From an uncultured Actinomycetes bacterium (GTDB lineage Bacteria; Actinomycetota; Thermoleophilia; RBG-16-64-13), in assembly GCA_903873715.1 (NCBI GenBank), contig CAIQPS010000093.1:1-59678 (forward strand): 59,678 nucleotides of DNA, given 5' to 3'. A program made the position numbers and the translations under genes. Position 1 is the stretch's first letter. Each line of letters starts with the position of its first letter. Of the stretch, positions 8,345-16,460 are shown piece by piece. Under the pieces are notes generated by a model. The model searched no databases. It worked only from the letters and a program-made list of their open reading frames with translations, and was not told the origin of the DNA.

Positions 8345-8671
8345 ATGAGCACTGTCCCTGGAGGCATCCCCATCCCGGTGGACTGGTACCTGTATCTGTC
8401 GGCGGCCCTCTTCATGGTCGGCGCCGTCGGTATCCTCACCCGCCGCAACCTCTTCATCATGCTGTTCTCACTCGAGCTCATGATGAACGCGGTCAACATC
8501 AACCTGGTCGGCTTTTCCGGGTTCCACCAGAACATGACCGGCCAGAACTTCGTCCTGTTCACCATGGCGATCGCGGCGGCTGAAGCGGCTGTGGGGCTGG
8601 CTATCGCCACCGCCCTCTTCCGCAACAAGAAAACGCTGATGGTCGACCTGTTCGACACCATGAAGGGCTAG
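8345..8671 (+). CDS. nuoK: NADH-quinone oxidoreductase subunit K
   Basis: NuoK is a three-helix membrane subunit related to MrpC. The 108-residue product shows the family pattern with RRNLFIMLFSLELMMNAVN, in which the conserved Glu of TM2 (LELM) is part of the proton path, and a second conserved Glu in AAAEAAVGLAI. Length is normal for the family. It lies 4 bases after nuoJ. Confidence 0.96.
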   Translation: MSTVPGGIPIPVDWYLYLSAALFMVGAVGILTRRNLFIMLFSLELMMNAVNINLVGFSGFHQNMTGQNFVLFTMAIAAAEAAVGLAIATALFRNKKTLMVDLFDTMKG

Positions 8672-8681
8672 GGGAGAGCGC

Positions 8682-10595
8682 GTGGAGAGCTATATCTGGC
8701 TCATACCGGTGCTGCCGCTGGCGGCCTTCATCCTGACCATCATCTTCGGACGCTGGTGGATCAAGGAGCAGGCCCATTGGCTGCCCATCCTGGCTATGGC
8801 CGCGTCGTTCGGCCTGTCCATAGCCGCTTTCGTACAGATCCGCGGGGCCGAGGAGCCCGTGATCCTGAACCTGTTCAAGTGGTTCTCGGTCGGCAGCTTC
8901 CAGGTGCCGTTCGGACTGCAGGTGGACCAGTTGACGTCCATCATGCTGCTCGTGGTCACAGGCGTAGGCCTGCTGATCTTCATCTACTCGAAGGGCTACA
9001 TGCACGGCGACCCCGGATACTACCGGTTCTTCGCCTACCTCAGCCTGTTCGCCTTCAGCATGCTCATGCTGGTCATGGCGAACAACTACCTGCTGCTGTA
9101 CTTCGGCTGGGAAGCCGTGGGTCTCTGCTCCTACTACCTCATCGGCTTCTTCTATCACAAGCCGGAAGCGGCGGCGGCCGGTAAGAAGGCCTTCATCGTC
9201 AACCGGGTCGGCGACTTCGGGTTCGGCCTTGGCGTCATGCTCATCTTCGTGACCTTCGGCACGCTCGACTACACGGGCGTGTTCGAGGCGGTGGGACAGG
9301 GCCAGGCCAGCAACGGCATCCTCCTGGCCATAGCGCTGCTGCTGTTCATGGGGGCCATGGGCAAGTCGGCCCAGTTCCCGCTGCACGTCTGGCTGCCGGA
9401 CGCCATGGAAGGTCCGACCCCGGTCTCAGCCCTCATCCATGCCGCCACCATGGTCACCGCCGGTGTCTACATGGTGGCCCGTAGTTCGGTCATCTTCGCT
9501 CACGCTCCCACAGCCATGTGGGTGGTCGGGGGGATCGGGGCCTTCACCGCCCTGTTCGCCTCGTTCATCGGCATAGCCCAGAAGGACATCAAGAAGGTGC
9601 TGGCCTACTCCACCGTCTCCCAGCTGGGCTACATGTTCATGGCCCTGGGTGTGGGAGCCTGGTCGGCGGCCATCTTCCACCTCATGGCGCACGCGTTCTT
9701 CAAAGCCCTCCTCTTCCTCGGGGCCGGCTCGGTCATCCACTCCATGAGTGGCGAGCAGGACATGGGCAGGATGGGCGCTCTGGCCCGGCGCATACCGGCC
9801 ACCTGGATCACGTTCATGGCCGGCGGCCTGGCGCTCTCGGGCATCTTCCCGTTCGCCGGCTTCTGGTCCAAGGACGAGATCCTCGGCGCCACGTTCAAGG
9901 AAGGCGTCTACATCATGTGGGGGGTGGGCATCCTCGCCGCCTTCATCACGGCGTTCTACACCTTCCGCATGATCTTCGTGACCTTCTGGGGCAAAGAGAC
10001 CCGGTCGGACGAAGCCACGGTCAAGCACATCCACGAGAGCCCGAAGGCGATGACGGTGCCGCTCATCATCCTGGCGATCGCCTCGACCCTCGGCGGCTTC
10101 CTCGGCATGCCGGGCCAGCTGAACGTCCTGGGCAAGTTCCTCGAGCCGGTCTTCGCAGTGGCCGACGAGGTGCTGGGCAGGGAGGCCGAGCGCATCGTGA
10201 CCATGGACGTGGTCCTCATGGCCATCTCCGTGGGGGTGGCGCTGCTCGGCATCACGATGGCCTGGTACGTCTACGTGCGCCGGGCCGCGGACCTGCCCGA
10301 GAAGCTGGGCGCCCGGTTCGGCATCGCCTACAAGATCGTCTACAACAAGTTCTATATCGACGAGTTCTACGCGGCCACCTTCGTCCGCGCAGCCGTGGAC
10401 GGCTCGCGCTGGGTTTGGAAGCACTTTGACGAGCTGATCATCGACGGGGCGGTCAACGGCATGGGCTGGCTGTGGCAACGAGGGGGCACGGCCGTCAGAC
10501 CTATCCAGACAGGCAGGGTGCAGAACTACATGCTGGGTATCTTCGCCGGACTCTTCGTGGTCATGACGGTGATCGTGGTGGTGATGTTCGCATGA
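8682..10595 (+). CDS. nuoL: NADH-quinone oxidoreductase subunit L
   Basis: NuoL is the distal antiporter-like proton-pumping subunit. The 637-residue product contains the Mrp/Nuo core (LLYFGWEAVGLCSYYLIGF; FPLHVWLPDAMEGPTPVSALIHAATMVTAGVY split over about residues 228-262; KKVLAYSTVSQLGYM). A C-terminal region of further helices fits the long lateral helix typical of NuoL. The start is GTG, preceded by GGGGAGAG. The last codons overlap nuoM as ATGA. Confidence 0.97.
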   Translation: MESYIWLIPVLPLAAFILTIIFGRWWIKEQAHWLPILAMAASFGLSIAAFVQIRGAEEPVILNLFKWFSVGSFQVPFGLQVDQLTSIMLLVVTGVGLLIFIYSKGYMHGDPGYYRFFAYLSLFAFSMLMLVMANNYLLLYFGWEAVGLCSYYLIGFFYHKPEAAAAGKKAFIVNRVGDFGFGLGVMLIFVTFGTLDYTGVFEAVGQGQASNGILLAIALLLFMGAMGKSAQFPLHVWLPDAMEGPTPVSALIHAATMVTAGVYMVARSSVIFAHAPTAMWVVGGIGAFTALFASFIGIAQKDIKKVLAYSTVSQLGYMFMALGVGAWSAAIFHLMAHAFFKALLFLGAGSVIHSMSGEQDMGRMGALARRIPATWITFMAGGLALSGIFPFAGFWSKDEILGATFKEGVYIMWGVGILAAFITAFYTFRMIFVTFWGKETRSDEATVKHIHESPKAMTVPLIILAIASTLGGFLGMPGQLNVLGKFLEPVFAVADEVLGREAERIVTMDVVLMAISVGVALLGITMAWYVYVRRAADLPEKLGARFGIAYKIVYNKFYIDEFYAATFVRAAVDGSRWVWKHFDELIIDGAVNGMGWLWQRGGTAVRPIQTGRVQNYMLGIFAGLFVVMTVIVVVMFA

Positions 10596-12124
10596 TGCTG
10601 ACCATCCTCACCTTCCTGCCCGTCGCGGGCGCGCTGCTCATGCTCATCTTCATGCGCGGCCGTCCCAACGCTTACAAGATGACCGCCCTGGTGACGACCA
10701 TCATCACCTTCGCGGTGTCGCTCTACATCGCCGCTCAGTTCACGACCGGCGACGCCTCCTTCCAGTTCCAGGAGGACCATTCCTGGATAGGCAACCTCGG
10801 GATCCATTACCACGTGGGCGTGGACGGGATCTCGCTGCTGCTGGTCCTGCTGACCACGCTGCTGTCGATGGTGGCCATCCTGGGCACCTGGAACTCCATC
10901 AAGGACCGCGGCCTCGCCTTCTTCATCAGCCTGCTCGTGCTCGAGACGGGCATGATCGGCGTGTTCGTGTCGATGGACCTCTTCCTGTTCTATCTCTTCT
11001 GGGAGATCCAGCTCATCCCGATGTACTTCATCATCGGGATCTGGGGCGGGGCCCGCAGGGTCTACGCGGCCATCAAGTTCTTCCTGTACACCTTCGCCGG
11101 CTCGGTGCTCATGCTGGTCGCCATCCTGGCGATCGTGTGGTGGTACTCGCGGCACGGCGGCTTCCTCACCTTCGACATCCTCACGCTGCAGAAGGCCGGG
11201 TTCAACGGGACCATAGCCCTCTGGTCGTTCGCGGCCTTCTTCGTCGCGTTCGCCATCAAGGTGCCGATGTTCCCGGTGCACACCTGGTTGCCCGACGCGC
11301 ACACCGAGGCGCCCACGGCCGGTTCGGTCATCCTGGCCGGCGTGCTCCTCAAGATGGGCGTCTACGGCATGATCCGCTTCTGCATCGGGTTCTTCCCCGA
11401 GGTGGCGGTGCGGGCCATGATGCCGGTGGTCATCCTCTCGGTGATAGCCATCGTGTACGGCGCGGCCATGTCGCTCATCCAGCCCGATATGAAGCGCCTG
11501 GTGGCGTACTCCTCTGTGAGCCACATGGGCTTCGTCACGCTCGGCCTGTTCACGTTCACCGTCCAGGGGGTCCAGGGCGCCATCCTCCAGATGGTCAGCC
11601 ACGGTATCCTCACCGGGGCGCTGTTCATGATGGTCGGGTTCTTCTACGACCGGACGCACACCCGGTTGATCAAGGACTACGGGGGCATGGCCCGGCCGAT
11701 GCCGGTGGCCGCCGCGTTCTTCAGCCTGTTCGTGCTCGGCAGCCTGGGCTTGCCCGGCCTGGCGGGCTTCGTCGGCGAGTTCCTGATCCTGGTGGGCTCG
11801 TTCCAGTACTACAAGGTCTTCGCGGCGGTGGCCTCCATCGGCATCATCATCGGCGCGGCGTACCTCCTCTGGATGTACCAGCGCACGATGTTCCAGCAGG
11901 CCAACGAGAAGTGGCTGTCCCTCAAGGACTTGAACGCCCGCGAGATCGTCACGCTGGTGCCGCTGGTCGGCATGGCCATCTGGATCGGCATCTACCCGCA
12001 CACCTTCCTCAACATGGTGGATGCGCCCGCGCAGAACATCCTCACGCAAGTACAACCCTATCTGGCGCAGCACGGTGACGGCCTGGTCCGAATGGTGTCG
12101 GCGTTGTTCGGAGGTGCCAAGTGA
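10592..12124 (+). CDS. nuoM: NADH-quinone oxidoreductase subunit M
   Basis: NuoM is the second antiporter-like proton-pumping subunit. The ATG at 10592 overlaps the nuoL stop; starting there gives 510 residues, normal for the family, and a hydrophobic N-terminus (MMLTILTFLPVAGALLML). Recognisable motifs are LFYLFWEIQLIPMYFIIGIW, KVPMFPVHTWLPDAHTEAP and RLVAYSSVSHMGFV. About 14 transmembrane helices are expected. The final bases overlap nuoN as GTGA. Confidence 0.97.
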   Translation: MMLTILTFLPVAGALLMLIFMRGRPNAYKMTALVTTIITFAVSLYIAAQFTTGDASFQFQEDHSWIGNLGIHYHVGVDGISLLLVLLTTLLSMVAILGTWNSIKDRGLAFFISLLVLETGMIGVFVSMDLFLFYLFWEIQLIPMYFIIGIWGGARRVYAAIKFFLYTFAGSVLMLVAILAIVWWYSRHGGFLTFDILTLQKAGFNGTIALWSFAAFFVAFAIKVPMFPVHTWLPDAHTEAPTAGSVILAGVLLKMGVYGMIRFCIGFFPEVAVRAMMPVVILSVIAIVYGAAMSLIQPDMKRLVAYSSVSHMGFVTLGLFTFTVQGVQGAILQMVSHGILTGALFMMVGFFYDRTHTRLIKDYGGMARPMPVAAAFFSLFVLGSLGLPGLAGFVGEFLILVGSFQYYKVFAAVASIGIIIGAAYLLWMYQRTMFQQANEKWLSLKDLNAREIVTLVPLVGMAIWIGIYPHTFLNMVDAPAQNILTQVQPYLAQHGDGLVRMVSALFGGAK

Positions 12125-13629
12125 AAGCCTCTGACATCATCGCCGTGCTACCCGAACTCGTGCTCCTGGTGGCCGCGCTGGCCATCCTCATGGTCGAGCC
12201 CTTCCTCAAGCCTCGCCTGCAGAAGGACGAGGGCGGCGCTGTGTGTGGCGAGCTCGCCCCCGATCGCACGGCCATCCTGGCCATCGCCCTCACCGGCTTC
12301 GCCGCCTCCGTGGCGGTGGCCCTGTTCGTGTCCGGGGACACCCGCACCGTCTTCTCCGGGATGCTGGCGCTCGATTACTGGTCGGTGTTCTTCAAGGTGC
12401 TCTTCGGGATCACCGGCTTCATCACCATGCTGATCTCCAGCAACTATCTGGAGTCGCACAAGCGGCACATGGGCGAGTTCTACGCCCTGGTGATCTTCGC
12501 CGTCATCGGGCTCGACCTGATGGCCGGCGCCCGTGACTTCATCCTCTTCTACGTGGCCTTCGAGCTGATGTCCATCAGCAGCTACCTGCTGGCCGCGTAC
12601 TTCCGCTATCGCACCAAGTCGAACGAGTCGTCGGTGAAGTACTTCCTCACCGGTTCGTTCGCCTCAGCGATCATGCTGTACGGCATCTCGCTGGTGTACG
12701 GCGAGACCGGCGTCACCAACTACCACGGCGTCGCCGTGGCCATCGCCAACCGGGGCGGATCGGCTGCCGTGCTGTTCTCGGTGGTGCTCATCGGTATCGG
12801 GCTGGCTTTCAAGGTGTCGGCCGCGCCGTTCCACATGTGGACGCCCGACGTCTACCAGGGCGCGCCCACTCCGGTGACGGCCTTCTTCTCCACCGGTCCC
12901 AAGACCGGCGCGTTCGCGGTGTTCATCGCCGCCTTCGTGATGGCCTTCCCAGGCGCCGCCCACAACTGGGGCATCTTCTTCATCGTGCTGTCGGTCGTCA
13001 CGATGGTAGTCGGCAACCTCTTCGGCCTTGTGCAGACCAACATCAAGCGCATGCTCGCCTACTCGTCCATCGCCCACGCGGGCTACCTGCTCGCCGGCCT
13101 CGGCGCCATGGGCTGGACGGCAGACACCTACCCCGCTGGCATGGGCGTGCTGGTCTACCTGACCGCCTACACGTTCATGAACCTGGGCGCGTTCGGAGTG
13201 CTCGCCTACCTGAAGGCGCAGTCGCCGGATAAGTTCGACTTCTCGCTCAAGCACTTCGCCGGGTTGGCCCGCCGCTCGCCTTGGGCCGCCATCCTGCTGT
13301 CGCTGTTCCTGCTGTCGCTCACGGGCATCCCGGGCACGGCCGGCTTCATCGGCAAGTTCTACGTGTTCGGCGGGATCGTCAAAGCCGACCTCATCTGGCT
13401 GGCCGTCTTGGGCGTGGTGCTGAGCGCGGTCTCGGCCTACTACTACCTGCGGGTGGTCATCTACATGTTCTTCAAGGAGCCGGAAGAGGAACTCACCTTC
13501 AAGGCCCCGATCTCTGGAGGCATGGCCGCAGCTCTGGCGTTGACCGCCGCCGCCACCGTCCTCATCGGGATCATCCCGTCCCAGCTGTGGGACGCCGTCG
13601 TCCGCGCGTTCGGTTCGCTGACGCAGTAG
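12121..13629 (+). CDS. nuoN: NADH-quinone oxidoreductase subunit N
   Basis: NuoN is the third antiporter-like proton-pumping subunit. The 502-residue product shows DFILFYVAFELMSISSYLL, a region with KVSAAPFHMWTPDVYQGAPT, and KRMLAYSSIAHAGYLL, all typical of NuoN. The GTG start overlaps the nuoM stop. It is the last gene of the operon and is followed by a strong hairpin. The operon therefore encodes A, B, C, D, H, I, J, K, L, M and N, with no NADH-input module (E, F, G) in the window. Confidence 0.97.
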   Translation: MKASDIIAVLPELVLLVAALAILMVEPFLKPRLQKDEGGAVCGELAPDRTAILAIALTGFAASVAVALFVSGDTRTVFSGMLALDYWSVFFKVLFGITGFITMLISSNYLESHKRHMGEFYALVIFAVIGLDLMAGARDFILFYVAFELMSISSYLLAAYFRYRTKSNESSVKYFLTGSFASAIMLYGISLVYGETGVTNYHGVAVAIANRGGSAAVLFSVVLIGIGLAFKVSAAPFHMWTPDVYQGAPTPVTAFFSTGPKTGAFAVFIAAFVMAFPGAAHNWGIFFIVLSVVTMVVGNLFGLVQTNIKRMLAYSSIAHAGYLLAGLGAMGWTADTYPAGMGVLVYLTAYTFMNLGAFGVLAYLKAQSPDKFDFSLKHFAGLARRSPWAAILLSLFLLSLTGIPGTAGFIGKFYVFGGIVKADLIWLAVLGVVLSAVSAYYYLRVVIYMFFKEPEEELTFKAPISGGMAAALALTAAATVLIGIIPSQLWDAVVRAFGSLTQ

Positions 13630-13652
13630 CGGGCTGCTGGAGTCTTCGTATG

Positions 13653-13696
13653 GGCCGCACGGCCGCCGGTAGCGGCGCCGTGCGGCCTTCGCTTTT
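13653..13696 (+). terminator. Rho-independent terminator of the nuo operon
   Basis: A perfect 11-bp stem (GGCCGCACGGC at 13653-13663, GCCGTGCGGCC at 13677-13687) with a 13-base loop is followed by TTCGCTTTT. It starts 23 bases after the nuoN stop codon. Confidence 0.85.
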
Positions 13697-13743
13697 GCGG
13701 GGGTATCCTGGAACCGGCGACGTGACCGGGATTGGGAGGTAGC

Positions 13744-15141
13744 GTGCTTCTTCTCGCCGACTGGGTGATCCCCGTGAGCTCCGCGCCCCTGGCCGACGCC
13801 GGGGTGCGGGTGATGGACGGGCGCATCGATGAGGTGGGGCCCGCCGCGCAGCTGCGGGCCCGGTACCAGGGCGAGGAAGAGCGGACCTTCCCTGGATGCG
13901 CGCTGCTCCCCGGCTTCGTCAACAGCCACAGCCACCTGGAGCTGTCCGCTTTCCGGGGTTTCGCCCGCCCGTCCGGGTTCGGCCGCTGGATGCTCAACCT
14001 CCTCATGGCCCGCCGCAAGCTCGACAAGGACGACTACGGGCCCTCCGCGCTGTGGGGCGCCTACGAGGCTGCCCGGTGCGGCATCACCAGCCTTGGCGAC
14101 ACCGCCTACGACGGCCTGGCCGTCGCTCGGGCCGTCGCCGCGGCCGGGCTGCGCGCCCGTGTCTACCAGGAGGTCTTCGGCCTCGACGACGACTCGCTGC
14201 CCCGGACCATGGAACGCTACGAGGCCGTGATGGCTCGGTTGCGCGAGGAGGCCGATGCCGCACCGCGCGACCCGGGGGGCCTGGCTCTCGTCGAGGCCGG
14301 GGTATCTCCCCACGCCCCCTACACCGTCTCGGTGCGGCTGTACCACGAGGCGGCGCGCTTCGCGCGCCGCGCCGGCCTCCGCGTGGCCACCCACGTCGCC
14401 GAGTCGGCGGCCGAGGTGCAGGTGCTGGCTCGCGGGAGCGGGCCCATCGCCAGGGCGTATCGCCTGGCGCAGCTCTGGACCGGCGCCTCGTGGGCACCGC
14501 CCCGCATGCGCCCGGTGGAGTACGTCGCGGCATCGGGGGCGCTGTCACCGGAGACGCTCGTCATCCATGCGGTGGAGGTGGACGCCGGGGAGGTGGGGAT
14601 GCTGGCCCGCAGCGGCGCGCCCGTCGCCCACTGCCCGCGCTCCAACGCGCGGCTGCACTGCGCGGCCGCCCCGGTGGCCGAGTATCTGGAGGCGGGCATC
14701 ACGGTGGGGCTGGGTACCGACAGTCTGTCCTCCAACGATTCTCTCGACATGTTCGCCGAGATGCGGGCCGCCTTGGCGGCCGCGGAGTCGCGGGTGGAGA
14801 CCGGCGCTTCGCCGGGCGGCCGGCTCAGCCCCGAGGCGGTGCTGCGCATGGCCACCATCGAGGGGGCCCGGGCTCTCGGGTGGGAGGAGGCCACCGGGAG
14901 CCTGGAGACCGGAAAGAGCGCCGACATCATCGCGGTGAGGGTGCGGGACGGCGGCGGCGCGGCATCGCCTGTGGACGGCCTTGTCGGCGCGGCGACCGCC
15001 GATGACGTCCGTCTGACGATGGTGGCGGGGAGGGTAGTGTTCGCGGCCACCGCGGAGTCGGGAGGTCCGGAGGTCTATCCGCCCGCCTCGATCCTCGAGG
15101 GCTATCAGGCTGTGCGCCGCAAGCTCGGGCTGAAAGGCTGA
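13744..15141 (+). CDS. Amidohydrolase family protein (cytosine deaminase/ATZ-TRZ type)
   Basis: This is a metal-dependent deaminase or hydrolase of the amidohydrolase superfamily. Metal-site features are visible: NSHSHLELS (HxH on strand 1), a later His in THVAES, another in VIHAVEV, and the Asp in GLGTDSLSSND. The N- and C-terminal beta segments (ADWVIPVSS; GKSADIIAV) form the usual small domain. The GTG at 13744 is chosen because GGGAGGT lies 4 bases upstream; the frame could open at TTG 13732. Related proteins act on nucleoside-type or heterocyclic substrates (for example aminodeoxyfutalosine or S-adenosylhomocysteine deaminases). The substrate here is unknown; no menaquinone genes are adjacent. 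Confidence 0.85.
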   Translation: MLLLADWVIPVSSAPLADAGVRVMDGRIDEVGPAAQLRARYQGEEERTFPGCALLPGFVNSHSHLELSAFRGFARPSGFGRWMLNLLMARRKLDKDDYGPSALWGAYEAARCGITSLGDTAYDGLAVARAVAAAGLRARVYQEVFGLDDDSLPRTMERYEAVMARLREEADAAPRDPGGLALVEAGVSPHAPYTVSVRLYHEAARFARRAGLRVATHVAESAAEVQVLARGSGPIARAYRLAQLWTGASWAPPRMRPVEYVAASGALSPETLVIHAVEVDAGEVGMLARSGAPVAHCPRSNARLHCAAAPVAEYLEAGITVGLGTDSLSSNDSLDMFAEMRAALAAAESRVETGASPGGRLSPEAVLRMATIEGARALGWEEATGSLETGKSADIIAVRVRDGGGAASPVDGLVGAATADDVRLTMVAGRVVFAATAESGGPEVYPPASILEGYQAVRRKLGLKG

Positions 15142-15192
15142 CGCCCTCGAAGGCCACCTACCGGCTTGCGCCGCCTCGTGGACCAGCGCATA

Positions 15193-15221
15193 TTGTGGCG
15201 CCCCTGCTACTAAGGCATAAT
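15193..15221 (+). promoter_or_regulatory. Candidate promoter upstream of the TPR gene
   Basis: TTGTGG (15193-15198) and CATAAT (15216-15221) are separated by 17 bases, about 80 bp before the TPR gene. A GC-rich leader with the repeated element GGCCGG/GGGGGCC lies between the promoter and the ribosome binding site (GAGGTGA near 15287). Confidence 0.5.
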
Positions 15222-15301
15222 CTGTCGGGCAACAGCGGCCTGCGCCGCGGGCCGGTCTTTGGGGGCCGGGGGCCGCGCCGGGCGGAATGAGGTGATCACA
15301 G

Positions 15302-16024
15302 TTGCTTCTCGACCGTAGACGGATCAGGAAATGGGCGCGTTGGGTGGCTCTGATACTGGCCATCATCTTCTGCGTGGGCGCGGTCGGCCTTGGGGTCGGC
15401 TACGGCACGAGCAATGCCAACGTGTTCGCGGCGCTCTCCTGCTCGAACTCGAACAGCACCACCGACACCACCGCGGCCTCCGACAGGATCGCCGCGCTCC
15501 TCGCCGCCGTCACCCAGAATCCCAAGGACCTGACCTCGCTTCAGGCGCTCGCTTCCGCGTATGTCGATCAGAACGACTACAAGAACGCCGCGAAGTATCT
15601 GGAACTCGCCATCACCGTGGATCCGACCCAGAAGGACATCTATCTGACTCTGGCGTCGCTCTACATGAACAAGAGCTACGACTACGCCGCGGCTCTCACC
15701 GTGCTGAACAAGGCGCAGAAGCAGTTCCCGGACGACCCGGATATCTACCTGCAACTCGGGCTCGCCCAGCGCAGCGCGGGCAACACCTCGGCCGCCATCC
15801 TCGCGTGGCAGAAATACCTGGAGCTGGCGCCGAACGGCGATCAGGCCAGCACCATCAGGGATGCCATCGCCACGATGAGCGCCGGAGCGACCACCACCAC
15901 GAGCTCGGCGACCACCAGCACGACGGCGGCGTCCACGTCGACCACGGCTGCTGCCGCTTCGACCACGTCCACCGCAGCTGCGACGTCCACTACGGCGGGA
16001 GTCACCACAACGTCGGCTCAGTAA
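15302..16024 (+). CDS. Membrane-anchored TPR protein with Thr/Ser/Ala-rich tail
   Basis: The 240-residue product has a basic N-terminus and one transmembrane helix (about residues 14-34). A short Ser/Thr linker follows, then about three tetratricopeptide-like repeats (about residues 65-185; for example LQALASAYVDQNDYKNAAKYLELA and LQLGLAQRSAGNTSAAILAWQKYL split across the repeats). A low-complexity tail of about 50 residues is made almost only of Thr, Ser and Ala. TPRs usually hold protein complexes together; here they would sit outside the membrane, with the tail spanning or reaching into the cell wall (inference). A TTG start is used, with GAGGTGA upstream. It is followed 21 bases later by a STAS-domain gene. 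Confidence 0.8.
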   Translation: MLLDRRRIRKWARWVALILAIIFCVGAVGLGVGYGTSNANVFAALSCSNSNSTTDTTAASDRIAALLAAVTQNPKDLTSLQALASAYVDQNDYKNAAKYLELAITVDPTQKDIYLTLASLYMNKSYDYAAALTVLNKAQKQFPDDPDIYLQLGLAQRSAGNTSAAILAWQKYLELAPNGDQASTIRDAIATMSAGATTTTSSATTSTTAASTSTTAAAASTTSTAAATSTTAGVTTTSAQ

Positions 16025-16045
16025 CGGTCCCAAGAAGGTGAGGGC

Positions 16046-16381
16046 ATGGATCTCTCCATCGCGACCGAGGCACATGCGGATGCTCACGTGGTCGATGTCG
16101 GCGGGGATCTGGACGTTTATACGGCCCCTCAACTGAAGGCCGCCCTCGACGGGCTGGTGTCAGAGCCCAAGACCGCGGTGCTCGACCTCAGCCGCGTCCA
16201 CTTCATCGACTCGACTGCGCTCGGTGTCTTGGCCGCGGCTCTACAGGAGAAGCGGGCTGCCGGCGGGGAGATCTATCTGGTGATCGGTGACCCGCATCTG
16301 CTCAAGATCTTCCGGATAACCGGTTTTCATGCGTTGTTCCGCGTCTTTTCGGGTCTCGAACAGGCTCTGGAGGCCGTCTAG
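16046..16381 (+). CDS. STAS-domain anti-sigma factor antagonist
   Basis: The 111-residue product is a single STAS domain of the SpoIIAA/RsbV type. The strand-helix motif VLDLSRVHFIDSTALGVLAAAL contains the conserved Asp-Ser (IDST), where Ser is the residue phosphorylated by a partner anti-sigma kinase in this family. No RsbW/SpoIIAB-like kinase or sigma factor gene is next to it, so its partner must be elsewhere. GAAGGTGAGGG precedes the ATG. It may be cotranscribed with the TPR gene. Confidence 0.92.
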   Translation: MDLSIATEAHADAHVVDVGGDLDVYTAPQLKAALDGLVSEPKTAVLDLSRVHFIDSTALGVLAAALQEKRAAGGEIYLVIGDPHLLKIFRITGFHALFRVFSGLEQALEAV

Positions 16382-16460
16382 TACTGAAGTAGCAGCGGGA
16401 CCGGCACCGGGCGTGCTATCTTTCGCGTTCGCAACAGCGGGGGGAAGAGGAGCTTGACTC

